64,000 nucleotides of DNA from an uncultured Rubripirellula sp. (GTDB taxonomy: Bacteria; Planctomycetota; Planctomycetia; Pirellulales; Pirellulaceae). The DNA is taken from contig CALIBL010000077.1 in the NCBI GenBank assembly GCA_938045805.1, positions 1 to 64,000 of the forward strand, given 5' to 3'. Below the pieces are notes generated by a model. It was not told where the DNA came from. It saw nothing but the letters and a program-made list of their open reading frames with translations, and did no database searches. The first letter of the stretch is position 1. Every line of letters begins with the position of its first letter. Both the position numbers and the translations under genes were made by a program. Below are positions 53,890 through 63,717 of the stretch, piece after piece.

Positions 53890-55092
53890 TTGTCTGAGAC
53901 ATCCTCCGAGTCCATTACGTTGCGTCTGAAACCGTCACGCCAATATCCGTTTCTGGCGAGACATCCTTGGGTGCATGCTCACGCTTTGGCTGAGGCGGGC
54001 GATCAATTAGAGATTGGTCAAGTGGTTGATTTGCTCGACCACGATGGGAATTGGATCGCGAGGGGGATTATCAATCCCAATAGTCGGCTTAGATTGCGGC
54101 TCTACAGTTTCGATGCGGCTCAAAAGATCGATGAAGATTTGTGGCGAGAGCGTTTACGCGGAGCCATTCAGCGACGCAGGCTACAGGAGGAATTTCAGCC
54201 CGAGCACGCTGAGCGGCTCGTTTTCAGCGAATCAGACTTGATCAGCGGCTTGATTGTTGATCGTTATGCAAACTGCCTTGGTGTCCAGTTCACTTCGGGC
54301 GCTTTGTGGCGTTGGCACGAAAGTATCCTTGAGGAGCTACGGAGCGTGACCGGTTGCGAATCCATCATGGTGAGGATTGATGAGAAGACGGCCAAGCACG
54401 AAGGGATCGAACCGGTTGAGTTTTGGTATCAGGATCGAGCTCCAGAGGGACGCGTTCAATACACTCAGAATGATCTTCAGCTTTCCGTTGATCTTTGTGC
54501 CGGGCAGAAAACAGGATCATACCTTGATCAGCGATTGAACCACTTAACCGCTGCACAATATTTTTCGGGTCGGAAGATCCTTGACGTTTGTTGTTACACC
54601 GGTGGATTTGGACTGGTGGCCGCCAAGCAGGGGGCGAAGCAAGTCACCTCAATTGATTCGAGCCGAGCCGCCTTAGAAGAGGGGAAAAGAGCGGCCGAAC
54701 GAAATGGTGTTACAGGTATTCAGTTCGTGGAGGGCGACTGTTTTGATACGCTCAAAGCATTGGTTGAGAGCGGAGAGAAATTCGAAGGGGCGATCCTTGA
54801 TCCCCCCCGTTTTGCGGGGTCGCGTCACCAGATTGACCGAGCCTTAAGGGCTTATGCCAAGTTGAACTCCCTAGCGATTGATCTACTCTCGCCCGGTGGA
54901 ATCTTGGTGACCTGCAGCTGTTCTGGGCGAGTGTCGCGATCTGATTTTTTAAACATGTTGATGGATGTGGCAAAGCGGAAACGCCGAGATCTGATTATGC
55001 TGGAAAATCGTGGTCCGGCGCCGGATCATCCTGTTTCTATCTCCTGTCCGGAGAGTGATTATTTGAAATGTGTGATTCTGCAGGTGGGGTAA
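53890..55092 (+). CDS. Class I rRNA methyltransferase (RlmI-like)
   Basis: 400 residues from TTG 53890; no ATG is available near. An N-terminal PUA-like domain (FLARHPWVHAHALAEAGDQLEIGQVVDLLDHDGNWIARG, 21-60) precedes a SAM domain. Motifs: the ILDVCCYTGGFGLVAAKQGA SAM loop near 230, DSSRAALEEG, EGDCFDTL, and LDPPRFAGSRHQ near 301, the catalytic-loop form of RlmI/RlmK. Cys in CSCSGRVSR may be the nucleophile of the m5C-type relatives. Probable target is 23S rRNA cytosine. Confidence 0.9.
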   Translation: MSETSSESITLRLKPSRQYPFLARHPWVHAHALAEAGDQLEIGQVVDLLDHDGNWIARGIINPNSRLRLRLYSFDAAQKIDEDLWRERLRGAIQRRRLQEEFQPEHAERLVFSESDLISGLIVDRYANCLGVQFTSGALWRWHESILEELRSVTGCESIMVRIDEKTAKHEGIEPVEFWYQDRAPEGRVQYTQNDLQLSVDLCAGQKTGSYLDQRLNHLTAAQYFSGRKILDVCCYTGGFGLVAAKQGAKQVTSIDSSRAALEEGKRAAERNGVTGIQFVEGDCFDTLKALVESGEKFEGAILDPPRFAGSRHQIDRALRAYAKLNSLAIDLLSPGGILVTCSCSGRVSRSDFLNMLMDVAKRKRRDLIMLENRGPAPDHPVSISCPESDYLKCVILQVG

Positions 55093-55299
55093 GCTTTTTG
55101 GCCTGTCTGATCGACAAAGAGGGGGCGTCAGTAGTCGCCTAATCGTCCAAAATGAGTGCAGTGAATCCGAGAGGCAGCAGTTTGAGGTGCTGGAACTGGA
55201 AAAAACTGGCTTTCGACGGGTTTGCAGGCTACATTTGTGAATCACTTTGTGGCGAGGTTTGATTCGTCTTGACCTGTTCCGTTACTTTCGGAGACCCCA

Positions 55300-55968
55300 A
55301 TGTCGGGTGTCACCCTCAAAATTTTGCATGGCTCTGACCGCGGCAAGGTTTACGAAGATCTTCAGCCGCCCTTCACGGTCGGTAGAGAGGAAGGTAACGA
55401 CATTCAGCTCAATGATGAGCGTGTTAGTCGCTGTCATTTTAAGGTGCAACGAGACAAAGATCGCCTCGTTCTGACTGACCTCGACAGCACCAACGGGACC
55501 AAGGTCAATGGTTTTGAGTGTCAGCTCAAAATATTACGCCACGGAGATTTGATCTCTGTTGGGCGCAGTTTGATGCTCATGGGGTCTGAAGCTCAAATTG
55601 CTGAGAGGCTCGCAGCGATTGGTGCAGAGCACTCTTCAGTTGCTAACGAGCTTAGCCCCTCGGTGGATCCGACACCTTCAGGTGTGAGCGAAAGAGAGCC
55701 AAAGTCTTCAATTCCCGAAGAGTCTATGCCCGGCATGGACTTGCCTGAGATCCCTGCGGATATGTCTCCTGGGCAGCGGGCACAGGTTTGCGAAATTCTC
55801 GATTTCTTGCAGAGCCGGCTCACGGCGATCATCGCTTCGGGAAGAACGGATGATGCTAATCAGGAAGTCACCATGCGATTTGCGGAGTGGCAGCGTCTTC
55901 TCGATACGCAGGCTCGACTTTCAAACATGAGTCGTCACGTTGCTGACCCAGAATGGCCGACTCACTAG
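55300..55968 (+). CDS. FHA-domain protein
   Basis: 222 residues. The FHA domain spans 5-90 with FTVGREEGNDIQLNDERVSRCHFKV (Arg and Ser of the phosphopeptide pocket) and TDLDSTNGTKVNG, so it likely binds phosphothreonine. Linker residues 115-155 are Ser/Pro/Glu-rich. A C-terminal helix region (GQRAQVCEILDFLQSRLTAII) follows. No membrane segment. It may report Ser/Thr kinase signalling, common in planctomycetes; the kinase is not in the window. Confidence 0.9.
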   Translation: MSGVTLKILHGSDRGKVYEDLQPPFTVGREEGNDIQLNDERVSRCHFKVQRDKDRLVLTDLDSTNGTKVNGFECQLKILRHGDLISVGRSLMLMGSEAQIAERLAAIGAEHSSVANELSPSVDPTPSGVSEREPKSSIPEESMPGMDLPEIPADMSPGQRAQVCEILDFLQSRLTAIIASGRTDDANQEVTMRFAEWQRLLDTQARLSNMSRHVADPEWPTH

Positions 55969-56174
55969 CGTCTTGAGAGAGGCCTTTTCTTACCGATCTT
56001 ATGATCCACGGTGCTGTGTTCACGATCGTGTAGATCGCTCGGTCGTCGTAGTGATTCTTGTGGCGATCGTTGCTGGCTGACGTTAATCGCGCTGATTCAG
56101 GTGGCAGGTGGTTTCATCGGACTGCGCGCTGCCGCTATCATGTTGCCTTCGATAACAAATCAATGGAGAAATCA

Positions 56175-58076
56175 ATGCGATTCGGTTTGGCACTGTTACT
56201 GTTCGTGCTGGGGTTACTTCCTCAGCTACCTGCCCAAGAGCCTTCACAGCCCTTCGGCGATGATTTCCCGAATCTTGATTCTGATGCGGTTGGCGAATGG
56301 TGGAATCGAGTTCCAAAGAAAGCGGATAAGCCTCGGTTACTGGTGCCGCGCGAGGACGTCGTCGCATTCGCGATCTACACCCATGATCGGGGCGTCCTCA
56401 AACTCACCTGCCAGCTCTACCCTCTCAAACCAGATGAGCCTCGTGAGGTGTTGCTCGAATTCAAGGACCCCGGTGAGGAACAATGGCAGATTGCTCAAAC
56501 ACAACCGGTGATTTTCCCCGGTTGGTCTTCTCATTTTCGAGTGGAGGATTGGGACAACACCAAAGATGTCCAGTACAGAGTTCGGCTTGGCGACCTCTCT
56601 TCTTTCGAAGGTTTAATCCGTAAGGACCCGATCGATAAAGATGAGATCGTGGTCGGTTCCCTCGGCTGTAATAGTAGTCGGACGCCTGGGCCGCGTCCGA
56701 TGATTGTTCAGAATTTGATTGAGCAAGATCCAGATCTGCTTTTCTTCTCAGGTGATCAAACTTACAACCACACGCAGCACACCTATGGCTGGCTGGAATT
56801 CGGAATTCAATTTCGCGAGGTCTTGAAAGATCGTCCCGTGATCACGATTCCTGACGACCATGACGTTGGGCAGGCGAACATATGGGGAGAGAGCGGGAAG
56901 AAGGCTGCAACTCCACAAGGTCCACAGGGTGGTTTTTACTACCCACCAAGTTACGTCAACATGGTGCAGAGATGTCAGACATGGCATTTGCCCGATGCCT
57001 TTGACCCGACTCCAATTGGTCGTGATATCGGTGTCTATTACACACGCCTCCGAGTGGGTGGCATTGACTTTGCCATTTTGGAGGATCGGAAATTTAAAAG
57101 CGGTCCCGAGGGGAAGATTCCTAAGATGGGTCCGCGCCCAGACCACATCAACGATCCGAAGTACGATCGGAAATCAGTTGACCTTCCTCACTTAGAACTG
57201 TTAGGTGATCGCCAGCTCCATTTTCTCGATCAATGGGGTGAGGATTGGACAGGTGCTCAGATGAAGGCTGTGCTTAGCCAAACTGCATTCTGCGGGGCGG
57301 TTCACCTGCATGGTAAACCCGACAACCGATTGCTCGCGGACCTTGATTGTAATGGTTGGCCACAGACTGGACGCAATCTCGCATTGACCAAGATTCGCAA
57401 GGTTTGGGCACCGCATCTCTGTGGTGATCAACACCTTGCAGTACTGGTGCAACATGGAATTGAGGGGCCAAATGATGGACCCTTTGGATTCACCTCACCT
57501 GCTATAGTCAATACGATCTATGGTCGTTGGTGGCATCCTGTTGATGAGAAGGCGGGTGCGAATCCGATTGAGGGAAGTCCATTACCTTGGACCGGTCAAT
57601 ACGAAGACGGTCTGGGTAATCCGATTCGTATGATTGCCTATGCAAATCCGGAAGACCGCACCCAGGAAACGTTGCGAGCGGACGGGTATGGATTGGTGAG
57701 GTTCCGTAAGTCAGAACGCTCGATTGAATTTGAGTGTTGGCCTCGATTTACCGATGTCACGAAGGAGGATGCCGAGCAATTTCCCGGTTGGCCTGTGACG
57801 ATTCAGTCGCAAGACAATGATGGTCGAACGGTTCGTGGTTACCTTCCGGAGTTGAAGTTCACCAATGCGGACTCACCAGTGGTGCAGGTTATCAACGAGG
57901 CCACGCAAGAAGTGCTGTACACCGTCCGAGTTCAGGGCAATTCATTTCGGCCGCCTGTATACGACTCGGGTAATCACAGGGTGCGAGTCGGGCAAGATAG
58001 CCCCGAGCAGATGGTGATTCGCAGGCTGAGTCCTAAGCAAGGTGATCGCGGAAAGGCTGTGCGGATCAAATTATGA
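56175..58076 (+). CDS. PhoD-like alkaline phosphatase
   Basis: About 633 residues from ATG 56175, with GGAG 6 bases upstream (the frame opens at TTG 56058). Signal peptide: LALLLFVLGLLPQLPA. The metallophosphoesterase core of the PhoD family is visible: IVVGSLGCNSSRTPGP near 166, LLFFSGDQTYNHT near 191, ITIPDDHDVGQANIWG near 230, YTRLRVGGIDFAILEDRKF, and a late VWAPHLCGDQHLAVLVQHG. These Asp/His sets bind metals. It acts outside the cytoplasm on phosphodiesters or monoesters; the substrate is not told. Confidence 0.88.
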   Translation: MRFGLALLLFVLGLLPQLPAQEPSQPFGDDFPNLDSDAVGEWWNRVPKKADKPRLLVPREDVVAFAIYTHDRGVLKLTCQLYPLKPDEPREVLLEFKDPGEEQWQIAQTQPVIFPGWSSHFRVEDWDNTKDVQYRVRLGDLSSFEGLIRKDPIDKDEIVVGSLGCNSSRTPGPRPMIVQNLIEQDPDLLFFSGDQTYNHTQHTYGWLEFGIQFREVLKDRPVITIPDDHDVGQANIWGESGKKAATPQGPQGGFYYPPSYVNMVQRCQTWHLPDAFDPTPIGRDIGVYYTRLRVGGIDFAILEDRKFKSGPEGKIPKMGPRPDHINDPKYDRKSVDLPHLELLGDRQLHFLDQWGEDWTGAQMKAVLSQTAFCGAVHLHGKPDNRLLADLDCNGWPQTGRNLALTKIRKVWAPHLCGDQHLAVLVQHGIEGPNDGPFGFTSPAIVNTIYGRWWHPVDEKAGANPIEGSPLPWTGQYEDGLGNPIRMIAYANPEDRTQETLRADGYGLVRFRKSERSIEFECWPRFTDVTKEDAEQFPGWPVTIQSQDNDGRTVRGYLPELKFTNADSPVVQVINEATQEVLYTVRVQGNSFRPPVYDSGNHRVRVGQDSPEQMVIRRLSPKQGDRGKAVRIKL

Positions 58077-58079
58077 TAG

Positions 58080-59033
58080 CTATGCCCTGGGGTGGAATTG
58101 TTGATGCACGCGTTGAAGCCTCGACTTCTCCACGTGAGTGTAGATCTGAGTGGTTTGGATGCTTGCATGACCAAGCATCTCCTGAACCAACCTGAGGTCT
58201 GCACCGCCCGCAAGAAGATGCGTCGCAAAGCTGTGTCGTAGGCTGTGCGGGCTGATTTGTGAATGAATCCCTGCTCGTGTGGCATAGCGTTTCACCAAAC
58301 GCCAAAGTTGAATCCGGTCGATTGCTACTCCTGTTCGTGAGAGGAACAGGTTTTCTGATTCAGGTGAGCGGCGAGCGGCGAGGGTATTTCGGAGATCTTC
58401 ACAGTAGATCAGGATGGCGTTGATCGCCCGCTGTCCTATTGGAACCATTCGCTCTTTTCCGCCTTTACCCTCGCATCTTAGGTGCTTTTCATCCAGAGAA
58501 AGGTCTTTGAGTTTGAGTGAGCAAACTTCACTTGCACGACAACCGGTGGCATAGAGGACTTCAAGAATTGCGATATCTCTTTGCCAAAAGGAATCGGTTT
58601 TGCGGGGAGCCCTTAGGAAAGCTTCAACCTGTTTTGGCGATAAAACGTTAGGGATGCGCTGCCAGTTTTTCTGGGTCAGTAACAGGTCTGCTGGATTGTC
58701 GCGAACAATGCCTTCGAGTTGAAGGAATCGAAAGAATGTTCGTGTCGCAACAATATTCCGCGATACAGAAGTGGGTGCGAGGCCGAACTCATGAAGAGAA
58801 CCGACATAGTCTGATAGTTGGTTGACGGTAAGGCTCGAGAGACGTCGAGAACCAAGCCACCCCAGTAAACGATTTAAGTCGTGTTGGTAGGCATTGACGG
58901 TGTTGGCGGCGAGGTGGCACTCGCTGCGCAGGTAGGTAATAAAGTCCTCACGGATTGAATCCAGCGAGCGGTTCGAGGTCGTCACGCCGCCTTGGGACTG
59001 CAGTTTTTGTAACTTGGTGATTCTCTTTGCCAC
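58080..59033 (-). CDS. xerD: XerC/XerD-type tyrosine recombinase
   Basis: 317 residues from GTG 59033. N-terminal SAM-like domain: DFITYLRSECHLAANTVNAYQHDLNRLLGWL. Catalytic residues: Arg in ATGCRASEVCSL, Lys in GKGGKERMVPIG, the HSLRHSFATHLLAGG motif (H-x-x-R), GHASIQTTQIYTHV with the His and the nucleophile Tyr. Likely resolves chromosome dimers at dif. There is no sign of a mobile element around it. It ends three bases from the phosphatase stop, convergently. Confidence 0.92.
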   Translation of the reverse strand: MAKRITKLQKLQSQGGVTTSNRSLDSIREDFITYLRSECHLAANTVNAYQHDLNRLLGWLGSRRLSSLTVNQLSDYVGSLHEFGLAPTSVSRNIVATRTFFRFLQLEGIVRDNPADLLLTQKNWQRIPNVLSPKQVEAFLRAPRKTDSFWQRDIAILEVLYATGCRASEVCSLKLKDLSLDEKHLRCEGKGGKERMVPIGQRAINAILIYCEDLRNTLAARRSPESENLFLSRTGVAIDRIQLWRLVKRYATRAGIHSQISPHSLRHSFATHLLAGGADLRLVQEMLGHASIQTTQIYTHVEKSRLQRVHQQFHPRA

Positions 59034-59401
59034 AAACGCCTAGCCTTTGCTGTCCATCACTCGTTCGTTATGCAAACGGGTTTCGCTCCCAGATGGTTGT
59101 TTGTCCGTTACGCAATGGAGGTGCTTGGTATCGCGTTCCCGACTTTGTCACGCCGTCCGTTCCACAAGTGGCTGTGTCCCATTGGTAATGACACTGTATC
59201 GACAGTAACGATTATTTAGGACTGACGTCTGCCTCTGGTCATTTGTTTGATCCATTTGCCGTTGGACGCAGTCTCCTCTCTCGCTTGAAACTCACTTTAG
59301 ATCAACAGCCACCTTCTCAAAGGTCGAAGTGTGGTGAAGGGATCTACAGTTTTCCTGACCATTTGTGGTTGTTGTGGAATAAAACGAAGGGTGCGGTTTT
59401 A
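59034..59401. other. Divergent gap between xerD and galE
   Basis: 368 bases. The galE frame extends to 59243 but the added residues do not fit the family. No RNA gene or strong promoter is recognised. Confidence 0.4.
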
Positions 59402-60388
59402 ATGAATATCTTGGTTGTCGGTGGTGCGGGATACATTGGCTCGCACGCGGTGCGTGTCCTAATTGAAGCTGGTCATCGCGTTACCGTCTTTGACAATCTC
59501 TCTCGCGGCCACCGCGAAGCAGTGCCAATGGGATTACTCGTTGAGGGTGAATTGACCGATACGCAGTTCGTGCGGGAGACTCTCGAGCGATATGAGATCG
59601 AGGCAGTGATGCACTTTGCAGCATTTGCCTTGGTAAACGAGTCGGTGAACGATCCTTCGCTTTACTACCAGAACAATGTGATCGCAACTCTGTCGCTGTT
59701 AGATGCAATGAGGCTCGCTGGAGTGAAGAAGTTTGTCTTCAGTAGTACCACTGCGACCTACGGTGAGCCTGAGATTGTTCCGATCCGAGAAACCACTCCG
59801 CAGAAGCCTATCAATCCATACGGATTCACGAAACTTGTGATTGAACAGGCACTGGCTGATTACTCACAGGCCTACGGTTTGGGCTACGCTGCGCTTCGGT
59901 ACTTCAATGCGGCTGGGGCACATCCTGATGGATCAATTGGTGAAGATCATGATCCAGAATCTCATCTCATACCTATCGTTCTACAGGTTGCGCTCGGACA
60001 GCGAGAGCAGATCACGGTATTCGGAGATGATTATCAAACACCAGACGGAACGTGTGTTCGCGATTACGTGCACGTCAATGACCTTGCTGATGCTCATCTT
60101 CGAGCTCTGAATCGGCTTGAGCCCGGAAAAGGTTTGTGTCTAAATCTTGGCACTGGACATGGTACGAGCGTTCGAGAGATCATTAATGCTTGTCGAAAGG
60201 TGACCGGCCACCCGATTCCTGAGGAAATGGGACCGCGTCGAGAGGGTGACCCCTCGGAATTAGTTGCCGATGCCTGCTTAGCGAAAGAAGTTCTCGGGTG
60301 GGAACCAAAATATACAGATGTGCAATCGATTGTTGAGACCGCATGGCGATGGCATCAGTCTCACCCTCAGGGTTACGCCACCCACTGA
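59402..60388 (+). CDS. galE: UDP-glucose 4-epimerase
   Basis: 328 residues from ATG 59402, the family length; AAGGG sits about 13 bases upstream. Interconverts UDP-glucose and UDP-galactose with bound NAD. Motifs: NILVVGGAGYIGSHAV (Rossmann), the SSTTATYG strand, catalytic YGFTK (Tyr-x3-Lys), RYFNAAGAHPDGSIGEDH, and LNLGTGHGTSVREII. Envelope polysaccharide or galactose metabolism. Confidence 0.96.
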   Translation: MNILVVGGAGYIGSHAVRVLIEAGHRVTVFDNLSRGHREAVPMGLLVEGELTDTQFVRETLERYEIEAVMHFAAFALVNESVNDPSLYYQNNVIATLSLLDAMRLAGVKKFVFSSTTATYGEPEIVPIRETTPQKPINPYGFTKLVIEQALADYSQAYGLGYAALRYFNAAGAHPDGSIGEDHDPESHLIPIVLQVALGQREQITVFGDDYQTPDGTCVRDYVHVNDLADAHLRALNRLEPGKGLCLNLGTGHGTSVREIINACRKVTGHPIPEEMGPRREGDPSELVADACLAKEVLGWEPKYTDVQSIVETAWRWHQSHPQGYATH

Positions 60389-60432
60389 ATCTAGAAGCCT
60401 TCTTTACTACTAAATTCTTCTGGCATCTAAAA

Positions 60433-61338
60433 TTAGAGATTATTGGTCGCTTGAAGTTTCGCGGCGAGGAGTGTGTTGTGCAGTAGCATCGCGATCGTCA
60501 GTGGACCGACACCGCCCGGGACTGGCGTAATCGCTGAGGCGGTCTGCATCGCTTCTTCAAAATGGACATCACCTACGAGTCGATCCCCAACACGATTGAT
60601 TCCCACATCAATCACAACGGCACCTTCACGAATCATTTCTCCGCGGATCATCTCCGGAACGCCCACCGCGGCAATCAGGATGTCGGCGGTGCGGCAGATC
60701 TTTGCTAGATCTTCCGTTCGGCTATGTGCAAGGGTCACCGTTGCATTAGCGACTTCCGATCCACAACTGCCATCTCGCTGTGCCAGCATCATCGCCATCG
60801 GTTTACCGACAATATCGCTTCGGCCTACGACAACGACTTGCTTTCCGGAAGTTGAAATTTGGTAGCGATGCAGTAGTTGCACAATGCCGTGTGGAGTACA
60901 GGGTAGAAAGCGATGACGCCCTTGCATGAGGAGTCCAACATTGACCGGCGAAAATGCATCCACGTCTTTGAGCGGCGCGACTGCGTCTAGAACTTCGCGT
61001 TCGTCAAAGCCCTTTCCGTCATTCCCGCTTTTGGGGAGCGGTAGTTGAACAAGTATTCCATGAACAGAACAATCTTGGTTCAATTCCTCGATCTTTGTCA
61101 GCAGTTGACTTTGGGTGGTAGTAGCAGGAAGCCTGAAAGTTCTGCCTGCAATACCTGCTTTTTCGCAGGCTCGCTCTTTATTTCGTACGTATACCTGACT
61201 GGCAGGATCTTCGCCGACCAGGATTGCCGCGAGGCAGGGTTGCGAATGACCTAGTGCAAGATGTTTTGCCACTTCGCTAGCGATCTCTTCGCGAATCTCA
61301 GAGGCAATCCGTTTACCGTCTAGGCGTTCAGCAGTCAT
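60433..61338 (-). CDS. folD: Methylenetetrahydrofolate dehydrogenase/cyclohydrolase
   Basis: 301 residues from ATG 61338 (GTG 61359 would add seven; AAGGGG lies 9 bases before the ATG). Oxidises methylene-THF to methenyl-THF and hydrolyses it to formyl-THF. Motifs: YVRNKERACEKAGI with the catalytic Lys, GILVQLPLP, PLKDVDAFSPVNVG, CTPHGIVQLL, VVVGRSDIVGKPMAMML, and the closing TPVPGGVGPLTIAMLLHNT. Contains the full set of conserved elements. Confidence 0.96.
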   Translation of the reverse strand: MTAERLDGKRIASEIREEIASEVAKHLALGHSQPCLAAILVGEDPASQVYVRNKERACEKAGIAGRTFRLPATTTQSQLLTKIEELNQDCSVHGILVQLPLPKSGNDGKGFDEREVLDAVAPLKDVDAFSPVNVGLLMQGRHRFLPCTPHGIVQLLHRYQISTSGKQVVVVGRSDIVGKPMAMMLAQRDGSCGSEVANATVTLAHSRTEDLAKICRTADILIAAVGVPEMIRGEMIREGAVVIDVGINRVGDRLVGDVHFEEAMQTASAITPVPGGVGPLTIAMLLHNTLLAAKLQATNNL

Positions 61339-61711
61339 CAGTAATAACCCCTTCCCCACTTATGATGTTCTTCGAAGATGCTCGGCATCACCGGATCGGC
61401 TCTAGTTGGTCACTCAAGACCCACACGTTTGGATAGTCGGCGTTGTAACGTTGGTTGACGCACGATCCACTTCTATCGTCGTCCAAAAGCGAGCGTTAGC
61501 GAAGCCCCCCACATGCTTGTCTGGCGTTTTTTTTAATTGCCTTGTCCGAAACGATCATTGGCACCCAAGTTTAATTTCGATGGATTTGTTGTTGCGGGTG
61601 ATTCAGGCGTGGAAAATGCGGTTTTCACTGTCGGTTTCGAACGTGTTTTTCCGTTTTGAGCCCGTTTGATCCGGAAAACATCCGAATTCGTCGCCCTCGA
61701 GACTTCTAGTG
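61339..61711. other. Divergent gap between folD and the sir locus
   Basis: 373 bases. A run of eight T at 61527-61534 follows a GC-rich, partly self-pairing stretch, which looks like an orphan terminator or attenuator, but no plus-strand gene precedes it. A plus-strand open frame (61406-61669) has no coding signature. Confidence 0.4.
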
Positions 61712-61922
61712 ATGATTCGTCGAGAAGATTAAACTGCTACAAGACAGAGTCGCGGAATGGGAACTGCGTGATCTCCTCAAACATTGGCGAGATCTCAGTG
61801 TGCAACGGCGAGAGGTAAAAGCCGCTGCAGTGTCCAACGAAGGTGTCTTGTTTGCCGCCCTGCACCGCGTTCATGAGGCTGCCGTTTTAATGGCATGCCG
61901 ATTGGGCGTTTCACTTCAATAG
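61712..61922 (+). pseudogene. Small ORF with apparent one-base frameshift, upstream of sulfite reductase
   Basis: From 61716 to 61922 one frame is open for 68 codons (ending LMACRLGVSLQ) but has no ATG, GTG or TTG near its start and is preceded by TAG TGA TGA. In the other frame ATG 61712 reads MIRRED then TAA. Removing one base near 61727-61731 joins the two into a continuous product of about 69 residues (MIRREDKLLQDRVAEWELRD and on), with amphipathic helices. So it is a frameshifted gene, a sequencing error, or programmed frameshifting. It ends 21 bases before sir. Family not recognised. Confidence 0.45.
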
Positions 61923-61943
61923 AATCAGGATCAGAGAAGTTCG

Positions 61944-63656
61944 ATGTCGAACGAAGAGCCAAAACTAACAGCAGTCGAAGGTATCAAGCAAGAAAGCCGA
62001 TTACTCCGTGGTACGATTGCAGAGGAAATCGCCAGCTCAACTGCTTGTTTCAATTCGGACAACATTCAGCTGTTGAAGTTTCACGGTTCCTACCAGCAGG
62101 ACAATCGAGATCTGCGTGTTGAGCGTAAAAAGGCCGGTCTCGATAAGGCGTACTCCATGATGCTTCGTCTGCGAATCCCTGGCGGCCGTTGTAAAGCGGA
62201 CCAATTTTTGTCGATGTTGGATGTCTGCGAAGAGCTTGGCAACTCTACGATCAAGATTACCACGCGACAAACCATTCAGTTGCATGGAATCGTCAAAGAC
62301 AACTTGAGACCCACCATCAAAAGGGTGAATGAACTCGCGCTCTCAACCCTAGCGGCTTGTGGTGATGTGAATCGGAATATCATGTGCTGCCCTGCCAAAA
62401 AGGTGGGGCCAGTGCATGCTGAACTTGCACGCATCACGGATGAACTAACCGAGGCAATGGCTCCTCAGACCAAAGCCTATCACGAGTTGTGGGTATCCGA
62501 GCCGGGTTCGTCTGACAAAGAATTAGTGGGAGGGGGGCAAGAGGATGAACCGCTCTATGGACCCACTTACTTGCCGCGTAAGTTCAAAATGGGAATCGCG
62601 TTGCCCGAGGATAACTGCATCGACATTTATACGCAGGATCTTGGTTTACTAGCGATCGTTCGTGAGGATGCGATCATTGGTTACAACGTCTTGGTTGGTG
62701 GTGGGATGGGGACAACGCCCGCCAAGAAGGTCACCTATCCCGCGCTTGGTAAACGAATGGCATTCGTCACTCCCGATCAGGTCGTAGGGGTTTGTCAGGC
62801 GATCCTTAAAGTGCAAAGAGATAACGGTAATCGGAGTGATCGAAAAACAGCCCGCATGAAGTACCTTGTCGATCGATGGGGAATTGAGAAATTCCGCCAA
62901 GAGGTCGAGAAGTACTTTGGTTCGACCCTGCAATACTGCACACCCGACGACGTGAGTGGTGTCGATGATCACATGGGTTGGCAAGAACAAGGCGATGGTA
63001 AATGGTCTTACGGATTGAACATTGAGAACGGCCGTCTTTATGACAACGAAAAGGTGCAGTTCAAAGCTGCGATTCGTGCCATTTGCAGCGAATTTGATAC
63101 TGAAATTCGTATGACGGGGCATCAAAGTTTGATCTTCACCGATATCGAAGAATCTCAAAGGGATCGATTGATTGAGCTGATTACGCAGCACAACATCCCG
63201 ACCACCGAACAAACGAGCACAGTTCGTCGCTGGTCGATGGCTTGTGTTGCCCTTCCGACTTGTGGATTGGCTATCACCGAGAGCGAGCGTCGCCTACCGG
63301 GGCTCATTGATGGACTTGAGCAACCACTCGCCAAACTTGGCTTGGACCGAGAGCGGTTCACGATCCGCATGACAGGCTGCCCCAATGGATGTGCTCGTCC
63401 GTACAACGCAGATATCGCTCTGGTTGGAAAAGCAAAAGATAGGTACACGCTATACGTTGGCGGAGGGTGGTTAGGTAATCGCCTCGCTTATATCTACAAA
63501 GATCTTGTTCCCGACGCGGATTTGGTAAACGAAATTGTCGGAGTGTTTGCAGCGTACAAAGCGAATCGGACCGAAGGTGAATCGGTGGGCGACTTCTGCT
63601 CAAGAGTTGGCCAAGAATCTTTGGAGGCGATGGCCGGAGCGGCGGAACGCCCCTAA
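61944..63656 (+). CDS. cysI: Sulfite reductase, haemoprotein (CysI/Sir type)
   Basis: 570 residues, the length of E. coli CysI. Six-electron reduction of sulfite to sulfide with sirohaem and a [4Fe-4S] cluster. Seen: TTRQTIQLHG near 112, NRNIMCCPAK near 143, GYNVLVGGGMG near 248, MTGHQSLIF, and the cluster ligands C-x5-C (CVALPTC) near 436 with C-x3-C (CPNGC) near 480. A nitrite reductase of the same superfamily is possible, but the length and motifs favour sulfite. AGAGAAG lies before the ATG. Confidence 0.92.
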   Translation: MSNEEPKLTAVEGIKQESRLLRGTIAEEIASSTACFNSDNIQLLKFHGSYQQDNRDLRVERKKAGLDKAYSMMLRLRIPGGRCKADQFLSMLDVCEELGNSTIKITTRQTIQLHGIVKDNLRPTIKRVNELALSTLAACGDVNRNIMCCPAKKVGPVHAELARITDELTEAMAPQTKAYHELWVSEPGSSDKELVGGGQEDEPLYGPTYLPRKFKMGIALPEDNCIDIYTQDLGLLAIVREDAIIGYNVLVGGGMGTTPAKKVTYPALGKRMAFVTPDQVVGVCQAILKVQRDNGNRSDRKTARMKYLVDRWGIEKFRQEVEKYFGSTLQYCTPDDVSGVDDHMGWQEQGDGKWSYGLNIENGRLYDNEKVQFKAAIRAICSEFDTEIRMTGHQSLIFTDIEESQRDRLIELITQHNIPTTEQTSTVRRWSMACVALPTCGLAITESERRLPGLIDGLEQPLAKLGLDRERFTIRMTGCPNGCARPYNADIALVGKAKDRYTLYVGGGWLGNRLAYIYKDLVPDADLVNEIVGVFAAYKANRTEGESVGDFCSRVGQESLEAMAGAAERP

Positions 63657-63717
63657 AATCTCAACACATGTAGCATCGGTTTTCGATTTCTACCCCACTA
63701 CCCTGCCCTTTTGATCT

